Shown here: positions 1 to 15,000 of the stretch, in pieces
Layout of the letters: each line of letters opens with the position of its first letter
How positions within the stretch are numbered: position 1 is the stretch's first letter
Source: Cardiocondyla obscurior
Lineage: Eukaryota > Arthropoda > Insecta > Hymenoptera > Formicidae
Direction of reading: 5' to 3'
Length of the DNA: 64,000 bases
Assembly (NCBI RefSeq): GCF_019399895.1
Contig: NC_091869.1
Location: 8,060,001-8,124,000 of the forward strand
Position numbers and translations under genes: made by a program
The notes under the pieces: generated by a model
What the model saw: the letters and a program-made list of their open reading frames with translations, nothing else
The model's database searches: none
What the model was told of the DNA's origin: nothing

Positions 1-3000
1 TTCTATACAACAGATTTTTCCGACAGATTTGCCGACGACAATCCCAACTGAAGTAGTACAGAAAACTGATTCTAAACTGGAAAAGAAAGAGACCCCCTAC
101 GGTAAGCCACGATTTTTTTTTTTACGTAAATCTTTTTCATATTTATTAATTAGAGGATAAAAGCGGGAAATTGATGCGCTACTGTTCTTACAGATCTCTT
201 TTTAACATTATAATTAACCCTCTAGCAAGTATGAAATTAACCCGGACATCTACTTTTTTATAACTTTTGTTCGTTATTAAAAATTAATTGCTTCCTACGT
301 ATATGCTTCCTGGAGGGTTATCAATCTGAAATATAATATTTGTCCATGGTATAATTTTTTAAAATTATTTTTACATCGATAACTCATTTCAAAAAGACAG
401 TAAATCAACAAATATTTAAATTAAAATTTATATGTGCGATTTAGATCGTACATAAATTTTTTATATTAAAACTCTTTAAACATGATAAAGCGCTACGATT
501 TAAATAACAGCTTAAATATCGGCCTTTCACGAATTAATTTCAAATTACATAAACGTTTCATAAAATATACATTTTGCATAAAATGAAGAATATTATTATT
601 ATTATTACTGCTTTTTGAACAAAGTTGTCGATACAATAATATAACGCGTTGGTTAATAATTATTATTCATAACATTATTACAATACAAGAAAATAAATAG
701 GGGTGGCAGTCAACTTCAGCGAGCATTAATTATATCATAGAATTTAAGCATTATAAAAACGTACTTGAGTAGTCATAATATTCATTTTCATATTTTATTA
801 TTATTAATTATCAAGTTTTTTAACAATTATTAATTCTCATTCAGTATAGTAGACTTCCATTAAATCGTTATTCATAATTAAAATCTAATTAAATGACGTA
901 AATAACAAGAGTGTAATATTCGTTGGAAAATTAATTGTAATTACCATTATTCTTCCGATATATTTCAACAGTTTAATTTTTCTGTAAATTTTTTTTTTTA
1001 TCGTAGAGCTTTCATTAAAAATGAGAAAAATTGTTATACTATATTATTTGTTTCATCGAAAGTATAAAATCAATTTAAAAGTTTGCACGAAGAAGATCAA
1101 TGTACCGAAAGCGCAGTTTTTTTTTTAATTAATTTCACATTCTATCAGTGATAAGTCGCCTTTTTCACTGACGCAAAAAATAATTTAGGTCTAAAAGAGT
1201 ATCGTTTCCGATAAAAAGGAAGTCTACTATACTTTTATTTCTAGCGATATGGATCTAGTCGATCATCCTATTCAATTTTAGGCTCGCGATAAGATAGAGA
1301 TTTGAATTTTTTAGGATCATACTATCAGCTGTGCACATAAAATTCCAATGCGTATGCGTATTCATATACCCGAGTGGAAATTTATCTAGCTAATCTGATT
1401 TTGCAGCTAGTGGTTAGATCGCGCAGATTAAATATATTTCTTAACTAGTGACCATCTTCAAAAAATTAAGTTATCGTTTAAAAAAAAAAAAAAAAAAATC
1501 TGTCTAGTATCGGTCGTCTAGTCTCTGTCCAGCGCGCATCATGTATCTAAATAGATCTCTAAACGTTTTTCGCCGAGTACTTGTTTACTGTTGTGTGCTG
1601 ACAGCCACGAGATAAACCACGAATTGGCTAGCTAATTATTAAGTAACGATGGGAATCAATTTCGACTCGGGTATTGTTAGATAATTACGTTCCATTTCAT
1701 TTTGAGAGAAACAAAAGAAAATCCTTTTTATGTCCTGTAACATCCTCTTAGTATTTTCTTAGTCGTTTCAAATGCAACATCTCCGCTTTTATCCCTTAAA
1801 TAATAAATAATTTTTAAATAATTTTATTAATAAAAAAATTATAAAAAATAGAAATTAAAAAATGTTTTTTTCGCATTTTTAAATCCTTGAGCTCATTAAA
1901 TTCGTATGTTTTCCTAGTTTCTTTTAAATCCTCAAATTTCTTTCTTTCTACTTCTCAGGTTAAAAATTAATCTCTATTTTAGTAATAATATACATGTTAA
2001 AAACGGTATATGTATATATTAAAAAGTCATCTTCCAATTGTACAACTTTGTAATTCTTTTAATCTCAAGTATCTTTATTCAAGATAGTAAATTTCTCATG
2101 CAGTATTTTTCATTGAAATAAAAAAATAGATCTTTGAATCTTCTTGGAGTCACAAAGTTGTATGATTAAAGTAACGATGTATTTGCATATTAGGATGCAA
2201 CTACCATGCGATGCGACGCGACGCGACGCACACACTCACGTACACGAACAAGATACGGCCACATGCATACACGCCGCACGCGCGGGATACAAATGCTTGA
2301 TCGTTTCAGGAGGTGTCAACAACAATCTCTCTAGAGGATTGATGGTAGTGATCCTGGTGGGGGTGGTGACGGGGGTCTTCCTTTGTTTTGCACTAATGGC
2401 TGTTTGCTACAGGTACAGTAACAGCGAGAACAGATCGCCCGCGATCAAGGCCTATCGTCTTCGTCTTCGTCGTAATTCGTGGCTAGCTGGATGATGATGA
2501 TGATGATGATGATGAGGAGGCATCGCACGCGGCCATCATAATATCGATCACTCTTAGCCTATTTTACTCGGTGTTCACCTATTACACGTGTAAACGTGAG
2601 TGTTGCAGAAACCAAAACTCGCTGCGTTCAACTCACACGACGATAGATAGTACAAAACCAAAAATATGTTTCTTAATTTTTTTTTTTTTTTTTTTTTTAA
2701 TCTTTAATCTCTACCTGCTCTTCTTTTTCCCCAAATAAGTTGCAAAAACCGCTAATATAAGCAATCCCTTGAAACCACCCTTTTGAATCCTGTTACGTGC
2801 TTCGCAGTTCAGATTGCTTGCGTCCTTAGACTTTTCATGCTTCAGCTTTTAGTTCACTGAGAACTCTAGTTGCCCCGCATCCTAAATTCCTTGCTAAGAA
2901 GTTTCTCAGAAGAGCAAAGGTGTCTCCATTACAGATTCAAGATCGTTCAATTCTTATTGCATTACAATTCTATGCTTCATGAATTCGAAGTTGCTTTGAA

Positions 3001-6000
3001 TCTTAAATACTTGAAAGAATACTTTAGCTAATTCCCGGGAATTTCGAGCTTTTGGTAAATCGGATTTTTTGTCGTAGGACTGAAAATTTTAATATTATTT
3101 TCAGCTGTATTTAATATAATTTTTACAAATTTTCTATAAAAATTGAATGCAGCTTGTTTTGCATCTGAATCGCTCGCATACATGAGAACATAACTATATA
3201 TGTATACACCTTTTTTTTTTATATATATATATTATATATTTATATATATAAACAATACTGTCACTATGTGGTGTGTGCTATGGATGTGCTCATGGCATAG
3301 TGATTTATGATCGTGACTATGTTGTTCAAGCGAAAATCTCTATTTTAGTAATAATCGCGTTTTGAGGGATGACATGGCGAGAAATATATTGTTAAAGATT
3401 AAACAAATCGTTTAAAACCGAGGTTTTTTAAGCACGCAAACCTTATCATAAAATATACTCTAGCATTTCTGGTCATCCTTGAAAAAGCGAGGTAACAAAA
3501 CTATACAATGTGCCAGCTGCTTGTATGCCCTATGAAAGCATGAAAGAGAAGCTGATTGGCGAAAGAACTTATTGGACATCGTCAATTACAAATAACTGTG
3601 TGCAACTTGACGGAAGCTTGCAAGTTAGAAATATGATATAATCGATCTTTTCGAGTCCGTACAATGGACTCTTGATAAAAAATCGTTATTTCGACAAGTT
3701 AAGCGATGCGTTTAACTCTTTCAGTAATTATCCGTAAGATACTTAATAATTTCGTATTATTTAACTTGTTTACAATTAATTATTATCCTCATTAAAAAAT
3801 GGAAAACTGAAAGGGTTAACAACACTGCATTTTTCCAGAGAGAATACGAGATTAGGATTTAAGAATTGCGATCCTTGGATTTTAAAATCCACGGATTAGC
3901 CGTCTTTGAATCTTCGTGTCCTGAGAGATCCGCAAATTTCGATGTTTAACTTTATAATTTTTTGAAATCTTACAGATCTATAAATCTAGACAGATTATTC
4001 ATAGGATTTCTAAATGTTTGAGATCTAGATTTTTGATAACTAAGATGCACAGATTTTCAGATCTGACAATTAAGATTCTGAAAGTCGGTCGAACGTATTA
4101 TCGTTGCCCTCATTATGTAACTTTGTAACTTGAAATTTTTGCAGACTTTTATTCCTATTAATGAAGCGCGCGTAAATAAATTTGGCACCAAACCTAACAC
4201 GTCTGCATTTTTTCAGTTACGAGGTTTAGTAATTCCGTAATGCTATCCAGAGTATTTATTCTAACATGCAACTTTCTTTTAGCATACTAATAAATAACCC
4301 AAAATATTACGGTACATAATATTACTTAACGCGAGAGACTACCGTGCCTCTTGATACCGAACTAACAATAAGTCACGTTCGATTTTTTTATCGTGCTGTA
4401 TTTATAATTTCGAGAATTTAAGAGAAACTTTAAAGCGTGTTGCATTGTTTTAAGAATAAATATTTTCTATATACCATAAATCGTAATCGTTTACGTATAT
4501 AATAATATACATATATAGATGTATGTCTTTTTCACGTGCTGATATTGGCTTCTTTGTTTCTTATCTGTTTCTGTCTGCCATCTCTGTCTGTGTGCATGCT
4601 GTGGGACGCTCGGATACGAAAATACCGAAACGAACCACCCTCCTGCACTGCGTAAACTGCGATGGTGTAAATCTTCGTTTCGCAAAATAAAAAAATAACA
4701 AACGAATAAATGATAATAATATATAACGGCGTAAACGATGGTTCGCCACATCTGACGGTGATGGTGATGGTGACGATGACGATGATGATGACGATGATGG
4801 TGACGATGATAATGGTGATGATGATGATAACGTTGATGACGACGAATTACATACATACTAATACGCATACAGAGAACTACCACGGCTCTAATACTGTATT
4901 TTTAGTTGGTATGCTCATGTCGGTGGTAGGGGGTGTTTTCGTAGTATTTGCTCTGATGGCTCTCTGCTACAGGTCAGTCGTAGTACATAAAAACTTCTCC
5001 CTCTGTCTCAGGTTAGTGTGCAGAAACATACACAAGTAGAACTTTTCTCTCTATGTCCTTTTTTTCTCTTTTTCTCTATTCATTATTCTTATTTTCTCTT
5101 TCTCTCTTTCTCTCTGTCTCTCTCTCTTTCTCTCTCTCTCTCCATTTTTGTATGTTTGCAAGGAATGGAAAGAGTGTGTGCGCATTAAAAGTGGCACGCT
5201 GTTCTTCGGGAATTTGTAATGCAGCTTCTTTCTTCAGCAAGTATTTTATTTCGCTGCTTGATGTTGCTTTCGTGTTCACGGTATTGCGCAAAATATTAAA
5301 ATCTAAATTTATTATCTCATTTTTGTTTAATTAAATTGCGTAATATGTCTTTATTATTAATAGGCTTGTTAACGTATTTAATATATTTCGTCTTTACTCT
5401 CGTTTTTCCTCTTTTTTCGCTCTTTATTTTTTACGTTTCTAAAACTCATTTTTCTTATTAATATTTTTATAGTCTTTTGACTTATTTTAATGTTTAAATA
5501 AAATACAATTAGTTGCTTACATATTTTAAAAGATTGACTTTCTGAGAAAAAATATCTTGGGTTTTTATCTTACAACTGTATCAATTACACGTAGAAATTT
5601 TAATTAAACCGCTTGCTAAAATATTTAATTACAAATTCGTCAAAGAATAAAACTTTGCTACTAGCATACGATCTTTCCGTGGTTTTCTTTATGCATTCAT
5701 ACATGTATATATTCATATATTTATGCAATTAGACTTTGGTAGTTTTTATTTCTTTTGTACTACTTTCCTTTGATATTTTTTCCATCATAATTTTTAATTT
5801 TCTTTGCTAACGATAAGAAAATTTGCGTATGCAACATATTACGACGTATGCTTTTAAGCACAATAAAAAAAAATCTAAATTTGACAATAATAGCAATATT
5901 GTTGAAAATATTTAAATATTTTTCATTCAACTGCACAATTTTAAAACTAATAGTTATTTTTATTTGACGAGAAATAAATTTCTGTATACTTAAAAATCAA

Positions 6001-9000
6001 ATATTTTTAAATTCTGTTTACTACCCGAGTGAAAAATGAGCCTAAGCGTTGTCTGATAACTAGCTAGCCAATCTGCGGTTTATCTAGTGGCTATCTAGCA
6101 AAACTGTCCAGCACTGACAAGAGTCAGAAATACAATATAACGCTCAGAACGAGCTAGAAAAGCTAGTTATCTAAAGTAAAGCACGCGGTAAAGAAAAACG
6201 TTTCGATATTTAGTTTTTCTAGCACGTTATTAGCCAGGAATAATTGTCTAGCTACGTGGCTCGCGTTGGACGGTGGCTAAACGAATACTAGATAGATTTT
6301 TTTACAAATAACAACCTCACTTTTTTAATTCTATACAGTAACAGCTAGACATTAGCTAACTACTAAATAACAAATATTTTCTTACAAATTATGGCTAATA
6401 TCTAATCTAGCTGCAAAATTAAGAATAGCTAGATGAATTTCCACTCGGGTATTAAGTTTAATTTCTCTTATTCGTTTAACTCGAAGCAACATTTGTGTTA
6501 TATCTTGAATATAAACTTGAAAATAATATTTATTACCTTAATAAATCTTTTTGAAAGCTTTCTTCATTATTATATTACAATAAATGCTGCTTGGAGTTAA
6601 ACCTACTAATTGTCTTTTACTTGTTATTAGTTAATGGGTAATGCAGTGAATAATGATCTCTATAAGGGAAGCTGCAAATGTACCAATTGACTAGTTATCT
6701 ATTTCGCTTCGGAATTAAAATTTGCATGTCAAGAGGATCCGTTAATTTTCAAAACAAGAACGTAAATCGAACGTTAACCAAATTTTGCTTATAACGCTTG
6801 TGTAATATTTCTAATAATTTTTTTCATCACAGATAATTATGTACGTAGACCGATGAACCTCGTCTGCCAGTTTAAAAGGGATTATTACCATGTTTATTTG
6901 CATCGATGGACTCGACAAGATAAATAAGAACGCCTATTGCAAACTACTAAATATTCTCGAGTATTAATAATTATGTTGAGAAACGTTGAACATTAATGAG
7001 GATGCATTATAATTACAATATGTTTTAAAAAGAATTATCTTATATGTACATGTAAGATAATTTCATATTAAAGTTTCTGTTACCTACATATAAAGTTATT
7101 TTCTTCATATGAAAATTAGATTTTTATTTTGTCTAACTTTAAAAAGAATTACTCTGTTAGTAACGTTATTTTCTATCTGTATTTTTATAAAGCAAATTCG
7201 ATACTCTACATCAATAAATTCAGGTAATACTTTGTTATTAATTAAACAGAAATTATTATGTTATAACTAACTTGAACTAAATTGTTTACTGGTAGATATG
7301 CTAACAAGTAGTAACGATATTAATCAATCCATGCAATATCCATGATAATCCTTTTTAACATCGTTTAAATCCTTAAAAATTCTACTTTCTAAACGAATAC
7401 TCTTCAGTTTTAGCATGCATGCGCTTTATCACTTTGTTTTCCCGCAATATCAAGTGATTGTGCGTAATCGGCGAATTTCTCGCAGAAGGAAGAGCACCGT
7501 CCAAAAGTATGACCCGCCATATTCGAAGAAGCCGCAGCCGAAAAGCTACAGCGGCGTTTCCGGTAATCATCACGCGGAAGCTGCGGCATTGGACACGGTT
7601 AACAAGATCCTGACTTTCGGCAGTATGCCTCAGTATAGGTACGGTGGTCATTTCATTATCTATTATATTAGCCCCTGGCTATTTTCAATTACAGAATATC
7701 TTAATGCGTTGGAAGGACTTGCTCAAAATTGACGAGTTTTACAAGTAAACGGGTAAAGTATGCAAACTAGAAAATTCTGTAAAATGAAATCGAAGTAACG
7801 ATTCGATTCTAAAAGTTTCATCAGTGGGCGTCCGAGATAAAAGACGAAATCAATTTTCATAAATTTTATACTATTTTCAATCAACTAATATCATTTTCTT
7901 ATTAAAATTTCATCAAAATAATCGCAAAATAATTGATCAAAAATAAAAAAATATTAAATTATTACGTTAACATAAATGTTTAGCAAAAATACAATAATAT
8001 GATGCATCTCATTACATCTTACATCTTATCTCATTTCTCATCATATTCTTTATCATTTCTTACACAATCGGCGTATATTAAAGTGCATGTTAAATATACA
8101 ATACATTTTTTAACCATCGCGATATGTCCCAGAATTTAATCCACAAAAACAATTAAGTATCATACGTTTATTGATGTATGATGTAGAATTTATTGCAGCT
8201 CGAGATGCTTCTGTCGTTCGATCGTTTTCGAAAGGCATAGTTATCACAACGACGAACCAAGTTCACAATATATCTTTTTAATTTAGACAGCTACAAGAAG
8301 GGCCAAAAATAATCCGTGATTAATTAACTTATATTCCACATAAGTCTAATATTTCTTTTGTAAATAAATATCGATTTTTAATGATATTTTTGGCCTATTT
8401 TGTATAAAGTTACGCTTATTATTAAAAATGCGCGAGCTGCTTTGTAAGAAGTAAGCCAAAGTTTGCTTGAAATGTTAATGTGAGTTAATGTGGAGTTGGA
8501 TACCTTTTTATTTCAGGTGATTTTCGGCTCCTAAACTTCACAAGCTTTAGTATGCGCTTTATAATAATTTTCCTAATACTATTAATTACATTTTAGACCC
8601 TTAAATATAAATCTTAAATATTTTTAAGAGATATAAAATAGTGTATAAACGTGATGAGCTATTATATATGTACAGAAAAATTAAAATTATTATTTTTTTT
8701 TTTTTTACGAGAAACGGAGCTCTCTTGCTCATAAAAGCTTGATTCGCAATAGAGATTGATAATCTAACTTACAACAATCAAGTTAACACATTTTATAAAT
8801 TTAATTCAAGAGACTTTCGGTTGATAATCGGAATTCGGTAAAATAGATCTTAATATATTACGTATTAATATTTATTCAATTATTGTGTTTATTTCAATAG
8901 TAACATCGAAGCGCGCGAACGACAGAAAATTACGAGCCTTGCTCGACCGATTCCTTTTATTCCGCAAGTAAAACGTTGAAAGATAGCGTTACACTCGCAG

Positions 9001-12000
9001 ACCTTTATTAACCCTCAATTATTATGAAAAGTGCAGTATTACTTCGGGCAGAAATAATTTTATTTAAACACGATAACGTAAAAACATTTTATTTGTAATT
9101 TTACTTACTTTTACTAGATTTTATTAATTATGACTTGAAATGTTCTTCTAAATATCTTTTGGAAATTCTTATTAGTTGGAATATTTTTTTTATCATTACG
9201 ATAAACTATAACAATTTTATAATAATTTATATTCGTAACATCACTAACAGAAATAATTATAATTAACAAAGTACTCATTTATTTGTATTGAAAATAAAAA
9301 CAAGTTTATATAAAAATATTTTCTGTTAAAAGTTTTATTCCACGCGTCGTTTCATAAAAAATTTCGAAAGTGAAAAAATAAATATCACGGGTATTTGCAA
9401 GTATGGAAATGAAGAAAGACTCTTCTTGATAAAGCCAAAGTAAAAGCGAGTTAAATAAAAAGTGCACATAGTAGTTGAGGGTTAATAAGAATAGCCGCGG
9501 CATGCCTATATTAGTATATTTCTAGCCGCGGCGAGACCCAGCGCGTGCTGTTTCGACATCCGAATAACGTCATCGCCGCCGACGGGCCAAGAGTCAAGTA
9601 AGTTTCATACACGTCGCCGTCATTGTTTTATTATCAGGGTTGATCGAATCAAGGAATTATTTTCAAAAATAATTCCTTAAAAGAAAGAATTTTGAAGATA
9701 TCTCTTAATATAAAATTAATTTACCTCTATACGAATTGATTAAAATTCAAAGAAAGTTAAAAAAATTAATATCCTACTACGTGTCTACAATTTCAATAGT
9801 TTATTTCTTATTTGGATTATAATTTTGTTAACGATCGCGACTGTCTTACAGTAATTCAGCAGTAGCTATTTAAAAAATAATTATCGCGTTGCGATTATTG
9901 TATATTCGTAGCTTCGTAAATTTTTGGTAATCTAAATATAAATTCTATATAATTATATTAATTAACTCGATCCTGGATTCGCTCTCGACTTTTCTACTTG
10001 TACTTTGCACGACAATTACTTTCTGCACAATCATGTTTTTAATAATTTTGCTAACTTTGCAACACACACGCTGCGGTCGAACGATAATATGAACGATTCG
10101 ATCCTCGCATGCCTATTGCTGCCCATCGCATTGTAATATTTATTTTATTCGCTGTAATTTTTTATTTATTTGCATGACAGTAGCTGCACTTATACAGAGT
10201 ATCCCAGTATTATCGTTATATCTTATTTTCTCTCGAAAGTGATTAATGAATCTGGGGTATTGTGTACAGTAAAATACTGTTAATTGTTAATTATACATCG
10301 AATCTCACCCTCCCAAATACTCGCCTAGAAGTTAATCGATCTTTCTATTCAACATCTTTTTCATCGCAAAAACATCATTAAATATTACATCATCGTCCAT
10401 TTTCACAACCAGGTGCAAGTAAATAATAAGATAATTGCAATATTTAAGAAGATTTTTAGAAATAATTAAAAACTTTTTTTTTTATTCTAATATATATTAA
10501 TATAGCAAATTCATGAAATTTATATCATATAATTTATACATCGACTACTAAATCGAATATTATATCAAATTATGTCGAATATCTGGCAATCAAAAAATGT
10601 GTGTGTGTGTCTGTCTGTCTGTGTGTGTGTGTGTGTAATAATTGTTGATAAACTTAATTTTATGTATCATTATTTTGTTTCAATTTATAATATTTTATTA
10701 CAAAAAATAATTATAACATTACACTGTAAGAGTTTATGATTCAAGATTATTTTTATTTCATATTTTAATATTTCCCGAAAAGTTAACACGATTGAGTTTC
10801 TGCACATTTATTTTCGCAAGGATAATATTATATAATAGAGTATCGATGATAAATAGGAATACCGACATAGATATAATTTTTTCAGGGAGCATAAACCGCA
10901 GCCGAAGAGGCTCGGCGTGGAGGAGGAAGATGGAGGTACGGGAGCAGAGGAAGTTGTCTCTTTCATTGATCTCCCACCAAACAATCTCACAAAGTTGCCT
11001 GAGAAGGGAATTTTAAAGAAACACGGTGGTTACGGTATTGTAATGCCTGATAGTTGTAACACAACAAGTGAGAATGATGACTCACGATATTTCGTGGAGG
11101 ATAGCTGGAGGAAGTTCGAACTTTGGCGAGCCGAAAGATCAAGAGCCGAGCTTGTAGCTCAATATGCAAGTAATCATACAAATAATGTTACAATAGTACA
11201 AAAAAAAAAAACAAATTTAATTAAAGATCTTTCGTTTCATTGTTTAACCCAAAATTATTTTTAATATTCTGTTAGTTAATATTCTGTAATATCACCTAGC
11301 ATTAACATTCTGTTTTTATTTTAAAATATGCTATAATGCTACTTTTTAAATATTTATTCAGAAGATTATGCTAGCACTAGGTATTAAATTTTACACAACT
11401 ATCGTTACAATTTGCCGTTGTCAGCTATTATTTTTACTTTACAATGCAATCAAAATATATGGAAATTGTGTAAAAATATTTATTTCTAGTCAAGAAAGTA
11501 TTTTCAATTTTGCAAAATTAAGTAAAGAGTAATATTTTCTGCTTAATCGTCACAGAAATATGTTAATGTTTTTAATATTTAAGTCATTGATTCTAAAAAA
11601 TTTCACCATAGTGTGCTACATGTTCGGCTGTCTTTCGATCCCTTCGAATTTGAATTTGTTGCATCAATTCTTCACGAATGTTAACCCTTTATAAATCAGT
11701 GATTCTCATATACTTCATTTTCATCGAGTAAAAATAATTAACAAACACAAATAGAAATTATTAGCAAACACAAATTAGTTCAGTAAAACTAATATCATAA
11801 ACATTAAAAGATTCATTAGGATTAAAGGTTATTCTAAGATATAAGGGGTTAATACAGAACTCTCATAAAAGGATCTTTTTAAAGGACTATATAATCTTAA
11901 CTCTTTCGTGCGCTGATTAACTTGAAATTTTAATTTTACATTTTACTACGTACAAATAAAATAGATTAGGATAATTATCTTCTCCTATAAAACTTAGTAT

Positions 12001-15000
12001 AGGAAGGAATCAACAAAATAGATACCAATAATAATAATAAATATTAATAATAAACTGCCCTCAAATGTGCACGCAAGAAAAATGTGTCAATTTCACAAAA
12101 AAAAAAGGAAGAGAGAGATGAAAAAAAAAAAAAATTTGTGCACGAAAGGATTAACACAAATCTCACTGTCAAAAATTTTTTTATGGAGCGGTAACTCGAG
12201 TCACTTATTTGCCAGGACTAGGGAGAGACGCGATCGAACACGTGGAGAGGACTCTGAATCAATTGAACGGCTATCACGAGGATATAATTGAAGTGTTCAA
12301 AAACGCGGCGAGCCGTCGCGATCTGGGCACCCCGTCGGGGAGCAATCTCCTTGACGAAGACACCATACGTAAATCGCTGGCTGAGTGCGGCTATACCGAC
12401 GTATATCGCAAGGAAACTGACGGTCAGGACAATGGTATCGACAATGGACAGGACGAAGAAGAAGACGACGTGGAACTGCAGCCGCCGTGCGGCACTATTC
12501 GCATACGCACTCTCGAGGACCTGATTCGTCAGCTGGAGCACCGAGCAACCGCGAGGTTCAATTTTTTATATCGCTATTTCTTTTGCGCCTCAAAATATTT
12601 TAGATAATTAAAATTATTGAATTCTTAAATATTTTATAATTAAATTACAAATTTCTTTACGACGTCAATAATTTATCTCGTCATCAGACCGTATATGACT
12701 GGCCAAATGAGCCCGAGCGGATCCGAGGAAATTCGAACATCCGAAGGCGAACCGGATCGACATTACAGAATCGACTCTTCCGTTTGTAGCGAGTCATCGC
12801 AAGGGTAAGAACTTAATGAAAAAAAAGTACGCGCTTACAACAAGCTTCTAAACTCAATTCAGACCGTGAGCGTTAATTTCCAAGTAATCCGGAAAGAATA
12901 ATTTCGAATTACAAGAACGTTTATTACATTACACGAGAATATTCTTAATTAGACGTTTTAGCAATTATTGATTCGTAAATTAGACACTCGTTTTAATTCA
13001 ACGTTGTATTCTTATTGAAACGATTGGCTAAATACGTTTGAGCTTCTTCATACTTTGTTAATCACAATTATTGTCAGCAGACATTTCACACGCTGCCATA
13101 ACTCTCACTGTGAATCGCTTACTATCTTCTCTTTCGCCAACTTATTACCTTAACCCTCTCATAGGTGAATTAATTGTAACGGCAAGCTGATGTAAAATTT
13201 TTATAAACACATAAAACTGAATGGATTTTATTATCATAGCTGCAATTAATTTAAATGTAATTTTTTATGTAGGATTTTCCCCAAAATTTTTCAACAATAT
13301 TATGTAATATTTGTGCTGCTCTAATTACTTCTCGTGTATGAATTGCTATCCCCAATTTTCAGAAAATAAGTTAAAAATTGATTTTTCGTATAAAACCGCA
13401 AAATTGTAATATTTCGTATTTTAAATTAATATAAAATATACAAAATAAGAACGATAAAAATATACAACTTGATACATTTTGCATAAGAGACATGGAGGTA
13501 ATTATAATAAAATGAGAGGGTTAATTTATTATCTTATTCTGCTTTCTATCTTGCGCATCAAAAGGCTGTCAGACTCGACGCATTTATTTAATGTATATCA
13601 GACACTATATTCGATGTTTTGCAAAACCGTAGATTACAGTAAAACACGCGCAAGGATAACGAGAAAGGGATACACACTTGGTAATAAATTATTAATAAGT
13701 ATTTACGCATAGAAAATTCAAGGCATAAGATGCAGAGTCTGTTTATACTAAATAATTAATAAAACCTAATCGGCCATAGCAAACTGCATAATTACGATTT
13801 AATCGATCGAAATACTAATGAAGCGCCGAGTAGCAGCAGAATTGTGCATAATTTTTTTAACATTAAGTTCAAAATTAATAGACCGGTACCAGGTGTGAAT
13901 GTCGCTGTCGCCGCATTCGATTGCTTAAAATTTATATTAAAAATTGATTGATTGTACAAAAAAAAATTGACAACAGATCAAGATTAATTATCTGAGTAAT
14001 TTTTTTCTTTTTTCTTTTTTCTTTTTTTTTTATGGTCTTTTTTTCTAATTTAAATAGAAAGTTTGACAAATATTGTAATTTTAATATTTTATAAATAGAA
14101 TATAAATTAAGTTCCGAAGGATAAAGGAGCGGGAATAAAATTTCGAGTAGCGTATAAAACTCTGAACGCGAGTGAAAGTGTCGCGTAGCCCGTGGATTTA
14201 TGCAGGAATTGATTGGATTTCCTACGTAGAAGCAGAAGATGTAGCCGCGGCCGCGACGAGGACACTAGTAGATTCGTCTACGGTAGATATCGTCAGCCAA
14301 CGTCCCGAAGTCCTTACGGCAATCATCAACACACCCATCAACACTCCCATCAAATGCACCCTGAGGACGAGGGTATCTATGAAACTGCCGATCCTGACAG
14401 AGGTTCAAATACTAGGGGTGAAACCCCCGATTGTGAAAGGTATTGCAAGACTCTGCGTCACGAACAATCCTACGGCTTCACTAGTAGCAACTAATCACTG
14501 TCACCGAGACATGTTATTGGCTCACAATCTGTATCACTCCCTTCTCTCTATCACGAATCCTACGATATATCTCAGATAAGGATGGTGCATGCGTCGTCGT
14601 TTGTGACAGGAAAATGAATCGAGGTACAATGCTGATATCGAAATAATTGTCAACAATGTACAGAAGTGTCGCATCGCACGTTACCAAAAGGCGCTATTTC
14701 ACGAAAAGCAGGAACTTAAACTTCAGACAAAATTACAATTGCCGGAAATGAAATTTTTTCTTGTTTATTCTATCGTAAGAGAGTTACACTTGACTAGAGA
14801 ATTTGGAATCTGCGTAAAGTATAAATGGACTCGGCATACACTATTTAATTCTGCAGTTGCAACGTGTTCGCAATTGCATCGCTCATCGAATTAATGAGGC
14901 AGTTCGTTCAAAGATAATGCAATGTAAAATTTTGCAGAGAGGCTAAATGCACACGAAGAATCTGCATGCCCTTTTTTATTTGCTTCTGCGTTGTATGAAT

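Noticed and set aside
4491..4883. Minus-strand His-rich open frame
   Set aside because: It is the translation of the GAT/GAC triplet repeat next to TM exon B; there is no other support.
5053..5334. Open frame with runs of Ser, Leu and Phe
   Set aside because: It reads through a (TCTCTT)n pyrimidine tract in an intron; no splice partners or conserved segments.
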